Shown here piece by piece: positions 1-8,630 of a DNA stretch of 64,000 nt (position 1 is the stretch's first letter; every line of letters starts with the position of its first letter). A model generated the notes under the pieces. It was not told the origin of the DNA. It saw only the letters and a list, made by a program, of their open reading frames with translations, and did not search any database. Made by a program: the position numbers and the translations under genes. Source of the DNA: OLB9 sp041392785 (GTDB taxonomy: Bacteria > Bacteroidota > Bacteroidia > Chitinophagales > Saprospiraceae); the NCBI GenBank assembly GCA_041392785.1, contig JAWKLK010000003.1, positions 275,411 through 339,410 of the forward strand. Direction: 5' to 3'.

Positions 1-93
1 TGTATTTTTACCATAAATTTTTCATACACAACCTTACTTTTACCATTCATTGGAATTTTTAATAATATTAATAATATACATTATATATAATAT

Positions 94-1266
94 ATGTCAA
101 TAAATAGAAGAGTCATCCTGATTGTATTAGATAGTGTAGGCATAGGAGCCTTACCAGATGCACACCTTTACAATGATCTTGGGGCTAACACTCTCGGTCA
201 TATCTATGACACTATACCAAACATTAAAACCCCACATCTTATAAAATTAGGCCTTGGAAATATCGACCTACAAAATAGTTTGCCAAAGGAAGAAACACCT
301 ATGGCTCACTATGGAAAAGCGATGGAAGTCTCCGCAGGAAAGGACACGACAACTGGACATTGGGAGATAGCAGGTTCTATTTTAGAAAAACCATTTCCAA
401 CATTCGAAGACGGATTTCCATTAGAGTTTATATCAGAATTTGAGCGAGAGATTGGTAGAAAAACGATAGGTAACTATTCAGCTTCAGGTACAGAAATAAT
501 TCAGTCACTTGGAGATAAACATATTCAAACAGGTTTTCCAATAGTATATACATCTGCTGATAGTGTTTTCCAGATTGCTGCACATGAAGAAATTATTCCT
601 CTAGATCAACTTTATGAGATATGCACCATAGCTAGAAAAATTTTAACAGGTCCGCTTGAGGTTGGCAGGGTTATAGCACGTCCATTCACTGGCACTACAG
701 GTAATTATACACGTACTGCAAATAGAAAAGACTTCGCTATCCTACCTCCTTATAATATGATGGATTGCCTCCAAGATGATAATATTCCAGTGCATGGCAT
801 TGGTAAGATTTATGACATCTTTGCTGGAAAGGGTATAAGTACATCAGTAAAAACACCTTCCAATTTGGATGGAATACAAAAAACTTTGGAAGCGCTTGAT
901 AATGTCACGAATGGGCTGATTTTCACAAACCTTGTGGACTTTGACATGCATTATGGTCACCGCCGTGATGTAGTAGGCTATGCGCAATGTTTAGAAGAAT
1001 TTGATAGGTACATACCCGAAATACTGAGTAAATTAAAAGATGAAGACATTCTCATCATTACTGCAGATCATGGCAATGACCCAACACATCATGGCACTGA
1101 CCATACACGTGAGTACATTCCTATTCTAGTATATCATAACCATATAAAGATTGGAAAAGATTTGGGTATCAGAGAAAGCTATGCTGATATCGCTGCGTCA
1201 ATAACAAGATATTTTGGATTATCTTTTAATACGAAAGGTCAGTCTTTCGATTTGCAGATGGTATAG
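94..1266 (+). CDS. deoB: phosphopentomutase
   Basis: Interconverts (deoxy)ribose 1-phosphate and 5-phosphate in cytosolic nucleoside salvage. The 390-residue product has the usual family length. The alkaline-phosphatase-fold metal motif LDSVGIGALPDA lies near residues 12-23. The phosphoacceptor segment GKDTTTGHWE is at about 82-91, and the C-terminal metal motif ADHGNDPTHHGTDHTREY is near 327-344. The ATG at 94 follows a very AT-rich leader. It is a single gene, tail-to-tail with the tatC operon, whose last stop lies 4 bases away. A cytidine deaminase from the same salvage pathway lies near 56 kb. The identification is secure. Confidence 0.96.
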   Translation: MSINRRVILIVLDSVGIGALPDAHLYNDLGANTLGHIYDTIPNIKTPHLIKLGLGNIDLQNSLPKEETPMAHYGKAMEVSAGKDTTTGHWEIAGSILEKPFPTFEDGFPLEFISEFEREIGRKTIGNYSASGTEIIQSLGDKHIQTGFPIVYTSADSVFQIAAHEEIIPLDQLYEICTIARKILTGPLEVGRVIARPFTGTTGNYTRTANRKDFAILPPYNMMDCLQDDNIPVHGIGKIYDIFAGKGISTSVKTPSNLDGIQKTLEALDNVTNGLIFTNLVDFDMHYGHRRDVVGYAQCLEEFDRYIPEILSKLKDEDILIITADHGNDPTHHGTDHTREYIPILVYHNHIKIGKDLGIRESYADIAASITRYFGLSFNTKGQSFDLQMV

Positions 1267-1270
1267 AGAG

Positions 1271-1531
1271 CTATTTTGATTCGAGCGTATTGACATAGTC
1301 TAGGCTCCCCAGTCTGAAAGCAAAATTCACCTTGGACTTGCGATAAATATCGGCATCAATTTTACAAAATATTGGTAATGATTTATATGTACCCCAAGAT
1401 CTTAATTGATTCGGAAAATAAGTATGTTTGACTAGATTTAACTGTATAGAATCGGTTTTAATAAGCGGTGTGTATTGGGCTTGCGATTTCAGCCAACCTA
1501 CAATTAGGAGAACAAAAAATAGAAATCTCAT
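1271..1531 (-). CDS. small secreted protein of unknown function
   Basis: I do not recognise this 86-residue protein. It begins with a clear signal peptide (MRFLFFVLLIVGWLKSQAQ) with a likely cleavage after AQA or AQ, so it probably acts in the periplasm or at the outer membrane. The mature part of about 65 residues has no motif I can name and a single cysteine. It starts 2 bases after the stop of the upstream 152-residue membrane protein, so it is the last gene of a three-gene operon headed by tatC. The tight spacing and clean signal peptide are the reasons to regard it as real. Confidence 0.6.
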   Translation of the reverse strand: MRFLFFVLLIVGWLKSQAQYTPLIKTDSIQLNLVKHTYFPNQLRSWGTYKSLPIFCKIDADIYRKSKVNFAFRLGSLDYVNTLESK

Positions 1532-1533
1532 AT

Positions 1534-1992
1534 TTAAGAACTTTTCAATGACTCAAATAACAACTTGATATTTGGATGTTCACTCAAAAAACTATCAAAT
1601 AAATCTGCATTAGCCAAAAAAGGAATTTTTCCTCCTAGACTGCTTTTCCCTTTCAATGTAAAAATTACAATAATAAATCTCCAAAAACGAAGGGAATAGA
1701 TAGATTTGATATCTTCATACCGTAACTTATACGTTTGCAAATAATTTGTCGCTACATAATCATCAGGGCCAAGCTCTACCCTTTTCAACTGCATTATAGT
1801 AAAAAGCATTAACAGAAAAAATAACAATAGGAAAACCAACCAAATTATCTTGAAGCTATAAGAAGTAAAGATATACAGTTGACTTTCAGACGAAAAGAAC
1901 AATGCTACAGTAAACGTTCCAAAAAATACAATCCAAGAGGTAGGAATGAAAAGTTTCAAAAAAATGGTTATATTAGATGATACCCTATGCAT
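1534..1992 (-). CDS. two-helix inner membrane protein, PH-like
   Basis: This 152-residue protein has two hydrophobic helices (about residues 9-32 and 48-68). A C-terminal cytosolic part of about 80 residues follows, with alternating strands such as YVATNYLQTYKLRYEDIKSI. That layout resembles bacterial PH-domain membrane proteins, but the resemblance is by pattern only and no function is assigned. The gene overlaps the end of tatC by 8 bases and is followed within 2 bases by the small secreted protein, so the three are co-transcribed. A link with protein export is suggested only by this position. Confidence 0.65.
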   Translation of the reverse strand: MHRVSSNITIFLKLFIPTSWIVFFGTFTVALFFSSESQLYIFTSYSFKIIWLVFLLLFFLLMLFTIMQLKRVELGPDDYVATNYLQTYKLRYEDIKSIYSLRFWRFIIVIFTLKGKSSLGGKIPFLANADLFDSFLSEHPNIKLLFESLKSS

Positions 1993-2818
1993 GAACTTCT
2001 GATTTTTCTTTTGCTTTTTGATTTCTTTCTACTCGTACCGCAATTAATATTGACAACTCATATAGTGCAAATACAGGAAGACCAATTAAAGTCTGTGTCA
2101 ATGCATCTGGTGGGGTAATTATGGCTGCAACAATAAATATGATTAAAAAAGCTTCTTTACGATATTTGCGTAAACTTTGAGCACCAACTATACCTAGTTT
2201 TGATAAAAAATAAATAATAATAGGTAATTCAAACGCTATTCCGGTAGGGATGGTAAACATCACTAGGTAGTTTATATAAGATGACAATGTAGGACTTGTC
2301 ACAGCCTCAACCCCCACTGAATAGGAACCCAAGTATGTAATGGCGAATGGTGCTATTATGTAATACCCAAAAAGTACACCAATGATAAAAAGCATGGATG
2401 TAACTCCTATCAATCTATTCGCTATTTTCAATTCTGACTCATATAATCCTGGACTGATAAATTTCCAAAACTCATAAAAAATATATGGAAATGAAGCTAT
2501 TATACCAAGATAAATTGAAACCGTCAACCCAACAAAAAACTGCTCACCCAATTCCCTAGTTATTATTGGGATTTTAGGTGGTCTAAAACAAGTGGCATCT
2601 GAAATATTGCAAAGTAGTTCATAAGTTACAAAAGATGATTTCAAAGGAGCAAAGATGATATATTCAAATACTTCTGTCTGGAAGATTAAGGCCACAATAG
2701 CAAAAACGATCACACCTATTGCTGCTCTTATTACATGCCATCGCAATTCTTCCAAATGATCAAGGAATCCCATTTCCTTGCCTTCATTCTGGATATCATT
2801 ATCTTTATTATCACTCAT
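1985..2818 (-). CDS. tatC: Sec-independent protein translocase TatC
   Basis: Core receptor of the twin-arginine export pathway in the inner membrane, which recognises RR signal peptides of folded proteins. The 277 residues hold six hydrophobic helices. The conserved N-terminal segment is MGFLDHLEELRWHVIRA (residues 16-32), the FxxPL-like segment is at about 52-60, and the signature segments FEFWKFISPGLYESE and IAFELPIIIYFL are present. The first 15 residues are a charged extension. A -7 box (TACCTTTG) lies about 30 bases upstream. It heads an operon with two small envelope genes. No tatA is adjacent. Confidence 0.96.
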   Translation of the reverse strand: MSDNKDNDIQNEGKEMGFLDHLEELRWHVIRAAIGVIVFAIVALIFQTEVFEYIIFAPLKSSFVTYELLCNISDATCFRPPKIPIITRELGEQFFVGLTVSIYLGIIASFPYIFYEFWKFISPGLYESELKIANRLIGVTSMLFIIGVLFGYYIIAPFAITYLGSYSVGVEAVTSPTLSSYINYLVMFTIPTGIAFELPIIIYFLSKLGIVGAQSLRKYRKEAFLIIFIVAAIITPPDALTQTLIGLPVFALYELSILIAVRVERNQKAKEKSEVHA

Positions 2819-2847
2819 GCGTTAAAACCAACTTCATATAAAAGTGA

Positions 2848-2855
2848 CAAAGGTA
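2848..2855 (-). promoter_or_regulatory. -7 promoter box of the tatC operon
   Basis: The minus strand reads TACCTTTG, matching the Bacteroidota sigma-A -7 consensus TAnnTTTG, about 30 bases before the tatC start. No convincing -33 element is seen. Confidence 0.65.
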
Positions 2856-2942
2856 CATAATAATGATTTGACTTGTAACATACCAAATTTCATTTTTTAT
2901 AGCTTATATCTAATCTAGTAGATTAAAATGTGCAATTTGTTA

Positions 2943-2950
2943 TATCTTTG
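2943..2950 (+). promoter_or_regulatory. -7 promoter box of the TPR lipoprotein gene
   Basis: TATCTTTG matches TAnnTTTG and ends 20 bases before the start codon at 2971, which fits a short leader. Confidence 0.65.
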
Positions 2951-2970
2951 CATAAACTGAAAATATCAAA

Positions 2971-3873
2971 ATGGAGTACTTTGGACGGCTGTTTGTCATA
3001 ATTTTTGTAGTGGTTTCATTTTCTTGTAAGAATGAGGGTGAAATCAATAACTTGGCATCAGATAAAAGATTTAAGTCTTTCATAGAAAACTATGAGAAAG
3101 AAAAAAACACAACCAATTTTAGTAAGCTTATGCAGTCTATTGGTAAAGCTTATCGCGAGGCGGATAATTTTAAAGAGAAGGAAGCACTTTTACTATTCGG
3201 GCTCCAATTTACACAAGATTCAGATAAAGAAGACTATGCTTCTTTGCTCAAAAAGGAACTATCCAAAGTAAATCCAAATCATCAATTGAGCCAATCATAT
3301 CTTATTGATTACGCAATGATTGCTAACCAAACAAATCAATCAAACCTAGCGTCCATATACTTTGATGGCTATATGCGGACCCATCCAAAGGGCAGGTTTT
3401 TTAATGATGTGAAATATAGTATTGATATGGATACTTCGCTAGTTAAAGACTATGTCCGATCCTTAGCAAGGGAAGCCTTTGACGCAAAAGACAGCTTGAA
3501 AATGCCTGCCATATTGAAGTATAAGGAAGCGGCAGAAGCATTTGCTATATCACATCCAAGGGATACTATGTCTGGAGTTTATTTATTCAATGCTGCAGAA
3601 TTATTAAGAGAAGCAGGAAGCACTCCAGATGCTTTGGAATTGTATGACTGGATATTCAATTATTTCCCTACATATTCCAAGTCTTCTACATCACTCTTCA
3701 TGAGAGCCTTTATCGTGGATCAAACCCTAAAAAAACCGGCAGAAGCGAAGAAATTATATCAAAAAATGATTGAAACTTATCCTAAAGATGAATTAGCTGA
3801 TGATGCTAAATTTATGCTTGAAAATATGGGTGCTGACAACAGTGAATTATTAGAACAAATCACTAAAAAATAA
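2971..3873 (+). CDS. TPR-repeat lipoprotein
   Basis: The 300-residue product has an N-terminal hydrophobic segment ending in a lipobox-like SFSC (Cys about residue 19), so it is probably lipidated. The rest is helical with TPR-like hairpins, for example YLFNAAELLREAGSTPDALELYDWIFNYFP and a final unit containing KKPAEAKKLYQKMIETYP. This is an outer-membrane-assembly or scaffold type of protein, but no specific role can be given. It is followed after 7 bases by a secreted hydrolase gene, and the two are probably one transcript. Confidence 0.75.
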   Translation: MEYFGRLFVIIFVVVSFSCKNEGEINNLASDKRFKSFIENYEKEKNTTNFSKLMQSIGKAYREADNFKEKEALLLFGLQFTQDSDKEDYASLLKKELSKVNPNHQLSQSYLIDYAMIANQTNQSNLASIYFDGYMRTHPKGRFFNDVKYSIDMDTSLVKDYVRSLAREAFDAKDSLKMPAILKYKEAAEAFAISHPRDTMSGVYLFNAAELLREAGSTPDALELYDWIFNYFPTYSKSSTSLFMRAFIVDQTLKKPAEAKKLYQKMIETYPKDELADDAKFMLENMGADNSELLEQITKK

Positions 3874-3880
3874 TTTTGAT

Positions 3881-5326
3881 ATGAGATTTTTAAAGTTTGT
3901 ATGGGTTTTTATTCTTGGAATGATATTAAGTCCAATATTTTCTCAAGAGATTGTATCTGTAACTAAAAAAGGAAGTAGGACAAAGTCCCAATTGACCAAT
4001 TCAACTGGTATTCCATTTATAAGAAATGGAGTGACTTATTATAAAATGCTCTACACTTCAGTTGACCCAAAAGGTAGTAAAGATACCCTCTCTGGATTAC
4101 TCATAGTACCAGATGAATTAACAAAACGCTACCCAAAGTTGATTTATGAACATGGTACATCAGATTGTAAACAATGTATCCCGTCGAATTACGGTACCAC
4201 AGGAGGAGATGAAGGTGAAATAGGCTTAATTGGGGGCGGACTAGGATATGTAACCATACTTCCTGATTATATGGGCATGGGAGAAGGTCGAGGTTTTCAT
4301 CCTTACGTGCATGCTGCCACAATAGTCAGAGCCACTATGGACATGCTTACGGCCACAGATACTTGGTGTCAAAATAATAATGTTGCCATCAATGACCAGC
4401 TCTTTATTACTGGATACTCACAAGGAGGATACGCATCCATGGCTGTGCAAAAACATATAGAAGAAAACAATCTTCCTCAAAGTGTAACTGCATCATCACA
4501 TATGTCGGGGCCATATAGTTTATCAGGTGTGATGAAAGGCTTAATACTTGATGATAAAACCTACTTCTACCCTGCCTACATTCCAAACACTTTATTGGGC
4601 ATGCAGGAAGTATATGGTAATTTATACTCTACACTCTCTGATGTATTCAAACCCGCTTTCATTCAAGATATCACAGATTATTATAATGGAAAGATCACTC
4701 TTACCATGCTAAATACTAGAATCATCGCCACCCTAATCACTCAAGATGGTAAAAGTGTGCCTAAGAATATGTTGCAAGAAAAATTGTTGGATGAAATGAT
4801 CAATGATCCAAATCATCCGATGAATATTGCATTAAAAGAAAATGATGTCTACCGATGGGCTCCGAAAACACCTACTCGAATTTTATATTGCAAAGCAGAT
4901 GATCAGGTTCCTTATGAAAATTCGATTGTAGCCTATGATACCATGAAGATGTTAGGTGCATCAAAACTTGAATTATTTGACGTACTCACTTCAGGAAATC
5001 ACGGTACTTGTTTCAATCCTGCTATATTAAATACAATTCTATTTTTTGCATCGTTTCAATCCATCACCACGGACGTCAATGATGAAGCGTACAGTAATAA
5101 GTTTAGTGTCTATTTCAATGGTGGTAATCTAGAGCTACATAGTAATAATCCATTAAAAAGCGTAGATATTTATAATATTGATGGAAGCATCTTATATTCC
5201 AAATCATTGAATAATGTAACGCACTCAACAATCATTGGTGATGCTTTTCATTGTGATTTATGTGCCATTGTTACCACAGATACTTATGGACATAGATTAA
5301 CAAAAATAGTAACTAAAACCCAATAA
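3881..5326 (+). CDS. secreted alpha/beta hydrolase (secretory-lipase-like)
   Basis: This is a predicted exported esterase or lipase of 481 residues. A signal peptide covers about residues 1-21 (ending SPIFSQ). The nucleophile elbow GYSQGG places Ser at about 180. A charge-relay Asp is in KADDQVPYE (about 340), and His is in SGNHGTC (about 374). The order Ser-Asp-His and the YEHGT oxyanion segment fit the alpha/beta hydrolase fold. The last 70 residues (DIYNIDGSILYSKSL onward) look like a degraded T9SS type A sorting domain without the usual YPNP start, so export by T9SS is possible but not certain. The substrate is unknown. Confidence 0.82.
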   Translation: MRFLKFVWVFILGMILSPIFSQEIVSVTKKGSRTKSQLTNSTGIPFIRNGVTYYKMLYTSVDPKGSKDTLSGLLIVPDELTKRYPKLIYEHGTSDCKQCIPSNYGTTGGDEGEIGLIGGGLGYVTILPDYMGMGEGRGFHPYVHAATIVRATMDMLTATDTWCQNNNVAINDQLFITGYSQGGYASMAVQKHIEENNLPQSVTASSHMSGPYSLSGVMKGLILDDKTYFYPAYIPNTLLGMQEVYGNLYSTLSDVFKPAFIQDITDYYNGKITLTMLNTRIIATLITQDGKSVPKNMLQEKLLDEMINDPNHPMNIALKENDVYRWAPKTPTRILYCKADDQVPYENSIVAYDTMKMLGASKLELFDVLTSGNHGTCFNPAILNTILFFASFQSITTDVNDEAYSNKFSVYFNGGNLELHSNNPLKSVDIYNIDGSILYSKSLNNVTHSTIIGDAFHCDLCAIVTTDTYGHRLTKIVTKTQ

Positions 5327-5329
5327 GTA

Positions 5330-5507
5330 GGGTCAGTTGAAAAAGTCAAAATCATTCAATTACAGACTGTTATTGGTCAGAGATATTATTCAAAAAACAA
5401 GTCAAAAGTGCGTCTATCGTCTTTGTAGAATATCAAAATTTAACTATTGATAATCAAGACGATAGAAAAAGCAATTTGACTCGGAAATGCACGGTCCTGA
5501 CTTTTCC
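5330..5507. repeat. MITE-like nested inverted repeat
   Basis: Most of the 480-base gap after the hydrolase gene is non-coding. Its first part has nested inverted repeats. The inner arms, 5401-5423 and 5456-5480, share a perfect 10-bp stem (CTATCGTCTT / AAGACGATAG) and outer 6-bp arms GTCAAA / TTTGAC. The outermost ends TGAAAAAGTC (about 5338) and GACTTTTCCA (about 5498) are complementary at 9 of 10 positions. This looks like a small non-autonomous element or decayed IS ends. The remainder, 5508-5753, shows no gene. Confidence 0.4.
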
Positions 5508-5753
5508 ACATTAAATTTAACACGTTTTCAAATAGCTGATTATCAACATATTAATTATTCCTTTTAGGGAAATTACTTTTATAGGAGGATTGTTTTCATC
5601 CGCCTTTTACTCATATTCATAAGTTCATATTCAATTTATGATTCGAAAAACAGACTGACGATTATGTTAGCTCCTTAAAAAAACAATCAAGTCTTAGTCC
5701 TGATAATGATTTAAAAATGAATATTAATGTAGATTTTCAATTTAGTAAAATAT

Positions 5754-5794
5754 AAAAAAAATTCCATCAGATCATTTTCACAACCTGATGGAAT
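5754..5794 (-). terminator. intrinsic terminator of the beta-barrel gene
   Basis: A perfect 10-bp stem (CTGATGGAAT with ATTCCATCAG, 5761-5770 and 5785-5794) is followed on the minus strand by a run of seven T. It sits 14 bases past the stop codon of the minus-strand gene. Confidence 0.8.
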
Positions 5795-5807
5795 CTAAAT
5801 ATCTATA

Positions 5808-6293
5808 TTAATTTAAAATATATCTCACTCCTATACCTCCATATTCACTACCAAAACCATTGCCATAACCATTCACAAAGAAAGTTGGTATCCAGTCAAT
5901 ACTAATATTTAGAGGAATATCTGCGAATCTATAATCTAGCCCTATCACCCCAGATATCCCTATGGAAGTGGAGCTTCCTGCGTCAATAAAATCATTATCA
6001 TATGACCATAAATAAATGCTTGCACCAGCACCATAATACCAGCTTAGGCCATCTATGCTTGGTAATTCGTTGTGTATTTCATACAGTCCCCCAACATTTA
6101 TCCAAGAGTAACCTGTGTAGCTTTTAAATCCTAAAATACCTTCAACAGCGGCACGGTCAGAAATAAATTTTTTATATGATAAAGAAAGTGGATAACCTAA
6201 CCTGGCTCCAATAGCAGAGTTATACGATTGTCCATAACTGATTACTGAACAAAACATAAATGCTGCAAGCAATGCTAAAAATTTGTTTTTCAT
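5808..6293 (-). CDS. small outer membrane beta-barrel protein
   Basis: The 161-residue protein has a signal peptide cut after SYG or YGQ (about residue 22). Alternating, aromatic-rich beta strands follow throughout (for example LGYPLSLSYKKF, GGIGVRYILN), ending in an aromatic and hydrophobic strand. The size suits an eight-stranded barrel. No enzymatic motif is seen. It is a single gene with its own -7 box (6375-6382) and its own terminator. Function is unknown; related proteins are usually annotated as outer membrane beta-barrel proteins. Confidence 0.7.
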   Translation of the reverse strand: MKNKFLALLAAFMFCSVISYGQSYNSAIGARLGYPLSLSYKKFISDRAAVEGILGFKSYTGYSWINVGGLYEIHNELPSIDGLSWYYGAGASIYLWSYDNDFIDAGSSTSIGISGVIGLDYRFADIPLNISIDWIPTFFVNGYGNGFGSEYGGIGVRYILN

Positions 6294-6374
6294 GATAATG
6301 ATTTTTTTGAGTGTTATTAAAAATGAATAAATTACTTATTTAAAAAAAAACGCTAGATTTTAACTAATCCGTTG

Positions 6375-6382
6375 CAAATATA
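6375..6382 (-). promoter_or_regulatory. -7 promoter box of the beta-barrel gene
   Basis: The minus strand reads TATATTTG, which matches TAnnTTTG. It predicts a leader of about 75 bases, unusually long for this window. Confidence 0.6.
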
Positions 6383-6519
6383 AACTTTTTACATGTTATT
6401 GAAAAAAATATTTAATAGTTAATCATACGCCAATTCCACATAGTTCAAATTGGAAGTCATTATAGCTGAACAAGTTTAAATTTCACACTGCATCCCACAC
6501 ATTACAATATATTATTACA

Positions 6520-6527
6520 TATATTTG
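6520..6527 (+). promoter_or_regulatory. -7 promoter box abutting the TMTC-like gene start
   Basis: TATATTTG ends only 4 bases before the ATG at 6532. If initiation occurs at the usual distance, the transcript would begin at or within the start codon, so the mRNA may be leaderless. Confidence 0.55.
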
Positions 6528-6531
6528 CACT

Positions 6532-8493
6532 ATGAAGCAGAAATCACCTCAATATTCACAAATTACGCCAAAAGAATCCAGCCTGTTACATTTGGGATTG
6601 CAAGAATCTAGAGCAATGTGGCTCTTATTCTTAGTCGGAGTGTTCATTTATCTTAATACACTTTTTCATGCATTTACACAGGATGATGCCATAGTTATCT
6701 ATGACAACATGTATACTACTCAGGGAGTCAAAGGTCTCAAGGGTATTTTTACAAAAGATACTTTTTTCGGGTTCTTTAAAGTAGAAGGAAAAGAAAAACT
6801 GGTCTCTGGTGGTAGATATCGTCCATTTACGCCTGCTATGTTTGCCATTGAATACCAATTAGCTGGTAAAAGTCCTTTTCTTGGGCATTTTATAAATATA
6901 CTTTTGTATGGTTTTCTGGGTTTGATGACATACAAATTATTGATGCTATGGTTCAAGGATTTTCAAAATAAAGCCAAATTTGCAGCAATTGCATTGGTTA
7001 GTGCACTTGTATTCATTGTTCATCCTATCCATACCGAAGTAGTAGCGAATATCAAAGGAAGGGATGAAATAATGAGTATGTTCGGTAGTATCATAGCTCT
7101 ATATTACCTATTCAACTATGTAGATTTGAAAGAGAAAAAATACCTTTACATTAGCGCATTCCTGTTTTTTATTGCGCTTATGTCAAAAGAAAATGCTATT
7201 ACCATTTTGCTTATAGCTCCAATTAGTCTGTATTTTTTTAGAAATAATTCTTTGGCATCATCATTCGGTAATTCAGCATATTTATGGATTCCAGCATTGA
7301 TTTTTATCGCTATAAGAACGGCCGTTTTAGGGCTTGATTTCGGAGGTGCTCCAAATGAGCTGATGAATAATCCATTTCTTAAATGGAATGGCAGCACCTA
7401 CGTCCCCTTCTCTCCATTGGAAAAAATGGCAACCACCATCTTTACACTTGGTAAATACGTAATGTTATTGTTTTTTCCGCATCCATTGACGCATGACTAT
7501 TATCCCAAATTTATTGAGATGATGCAATTCTCAAATTGGAAAGTATTACTGGCATTAGGACTATATGCCTCTATGACGATACTTGCTATCCGTGGATTTA
7601 AAGAAAAATCACTGATTTCATTTGGTATTTTGTGGTTTTTAATCACACTTTCCATTGTTTCTAATATTGTTTTTCCCATTGGTACTTTCATGTCGGAGAG
7701 ATTTATGTTTATGCCATCACTTGGGTTTGCCATAGGTATTACTTCGATTTTGTATTCATACCTAGGCGAAAAGGTGGGAACGTCAGCCTTTTATGGAGCT
7801 GTAATGATAATATGTGGTTTAATGATATTTAAAACTGTTACAAGAAATTCAGTTTGGAAAAATGATTTTACACTTTTTACAACAGATGTAAAAACCTCAA
7901 AAAATAGTGCCAAAGTGCTAAATGCTGCTGGAGGAGCTCTGACCAATGAAGCCTATAAAATGGAAAATTCTGCTGAAAAAACAACAATGCTTCAGCAAGC
8001 CATTCAATATCTTAATCAGGCAATAGTGATACATCCTACCTACAAAAACCCGTATCTTATTCTAGGAAATGCACATTATTATCTGTCAGAGTATGAAGCA
8101 TCCATAAAAGCTTACCAGGAAGCATTGAAAATTGATCCATCATTTGAAGATGCTTCGACTAATCTTGCTATTGCTTTGCGCGATGCTGGAAGAGTAGCTG
8201 GAGAAAAAGAAAACAACCTTGTAAAAGCCGAGCAATATTTAATGCAATCGATTAAACTCACACCAAATGATATTGAGACAATGCGATTATTAGGAATTGT
8301 AAATGGTTTGAAAGGAGATCACAGTACCGCTATCACCTATTTTGAAAAAGTTGTTAAAACAGATCCAAAAAATGCTTCTTCTTATCTCAATCTTGGTGCT
8401 GCCTACAGAAATTCCGGTGACCTAATAAAAGCACAAGAAAACTTTCAGAAAGCACAGTCAATAGATCCCAATATTTTAAAAAATACACAATAA
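6532..8493 (+). CDS. multi-pass membrane protein with C-terminal TPR repeats (TMTC-like)
   Basis: The 653-residue protein is built like eukaryotic TMTC O-mannosyltransferases. About ten hydrophobic helices fill residues 25-440, with an early acidic motif FTQDDAIVIYDN near residues 48-59 in the first loop, the usual position of catalytic acidic residues in GT-C transferases. Three to four TPR units then occupy about 470-650 (for example NPYLILGNAHYYLSEYEASI). A glycosyltransferase role is inferred from fold and the DD motif only; no substrate is evident. The gene stands alone. The conserved start and the -7 box both support the ATG at 6532. Confidence 0.75.
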   Translation: MKQKSPQYSQITPKESSLLHLGLQESRAMWLLFLVGVFIYLNTLFHAFTQDDAIVIYDNMYTTQGVKGLKGIFTKDTFFGFFKVEGKEKLVSGGRYRPFTPAMFAIEYQLAGKSPFLGHFINILLYGFLGLMTYKLLMLWFKDFQNKAKFAAIALVSALVFIVHPIHTEVVANIKGRDEIMSMFGSIIALYYLFNYVDLKEKKYLYISAFLFFIALMSKENAITILLIAPISLYFFRNNSLASSFGNSAYLWIPALIFIAIRTAVLGLDFGGAPNELMNNPFLKWNGSTYVPFSPLEKMATTIFTLGKYVMLLFFPHPLTHDYYPKFIEMMQFSNWKVLLALGLYASMTILAIRGFKEKSLISFGILWFLITLSIVSNIVFPIGTFMSERFMFMPSLGFAIGITSILYSYLGEKVGTSAFYGAVMIICGLMIFKTVTRNSVWKNDFTLFTTDVKTSKNSAKVLNAAGGALTNEAYKMENSAEKTTMLQQAIQYLNQAIVIHPTYKNPYLILGNAHYYLSEYEASIKAYQEALKIDPSFEDASTNLAIALRDAGRVAGEKENNLVKAEQYLMQSIKLTPNDIETMRLLGIVNGLKGDHSTAITYFEKVVKTDPKNASSYLNLGAAYRNSGDLIKAQENFQKAQSIDPNILKNTQ

Positions 8494-8534
8494 GTCTGAA
8501 TCAAAATCGTATATTTTATATGTTTTTTATACAA

Positions 8535-8542
8535 TATTTTTG
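8535..8542 (+). promoter_or_regulatory. possible -7 promoter box upstream of the NagZ-like gene
   Basis: TATTTTTG fits TAnnTTTG and lies about 90 bases before the TTG start at 8631. Confidence 0.4.
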
Positions 8543-8630
8543 TAGCCATGAGTGAATTTCTATGTCTAAATACGTAAAATCTTACTTCATCATTTGATTC
8601 TTTATAGAGTTCATTTTCATATTAGTAATT

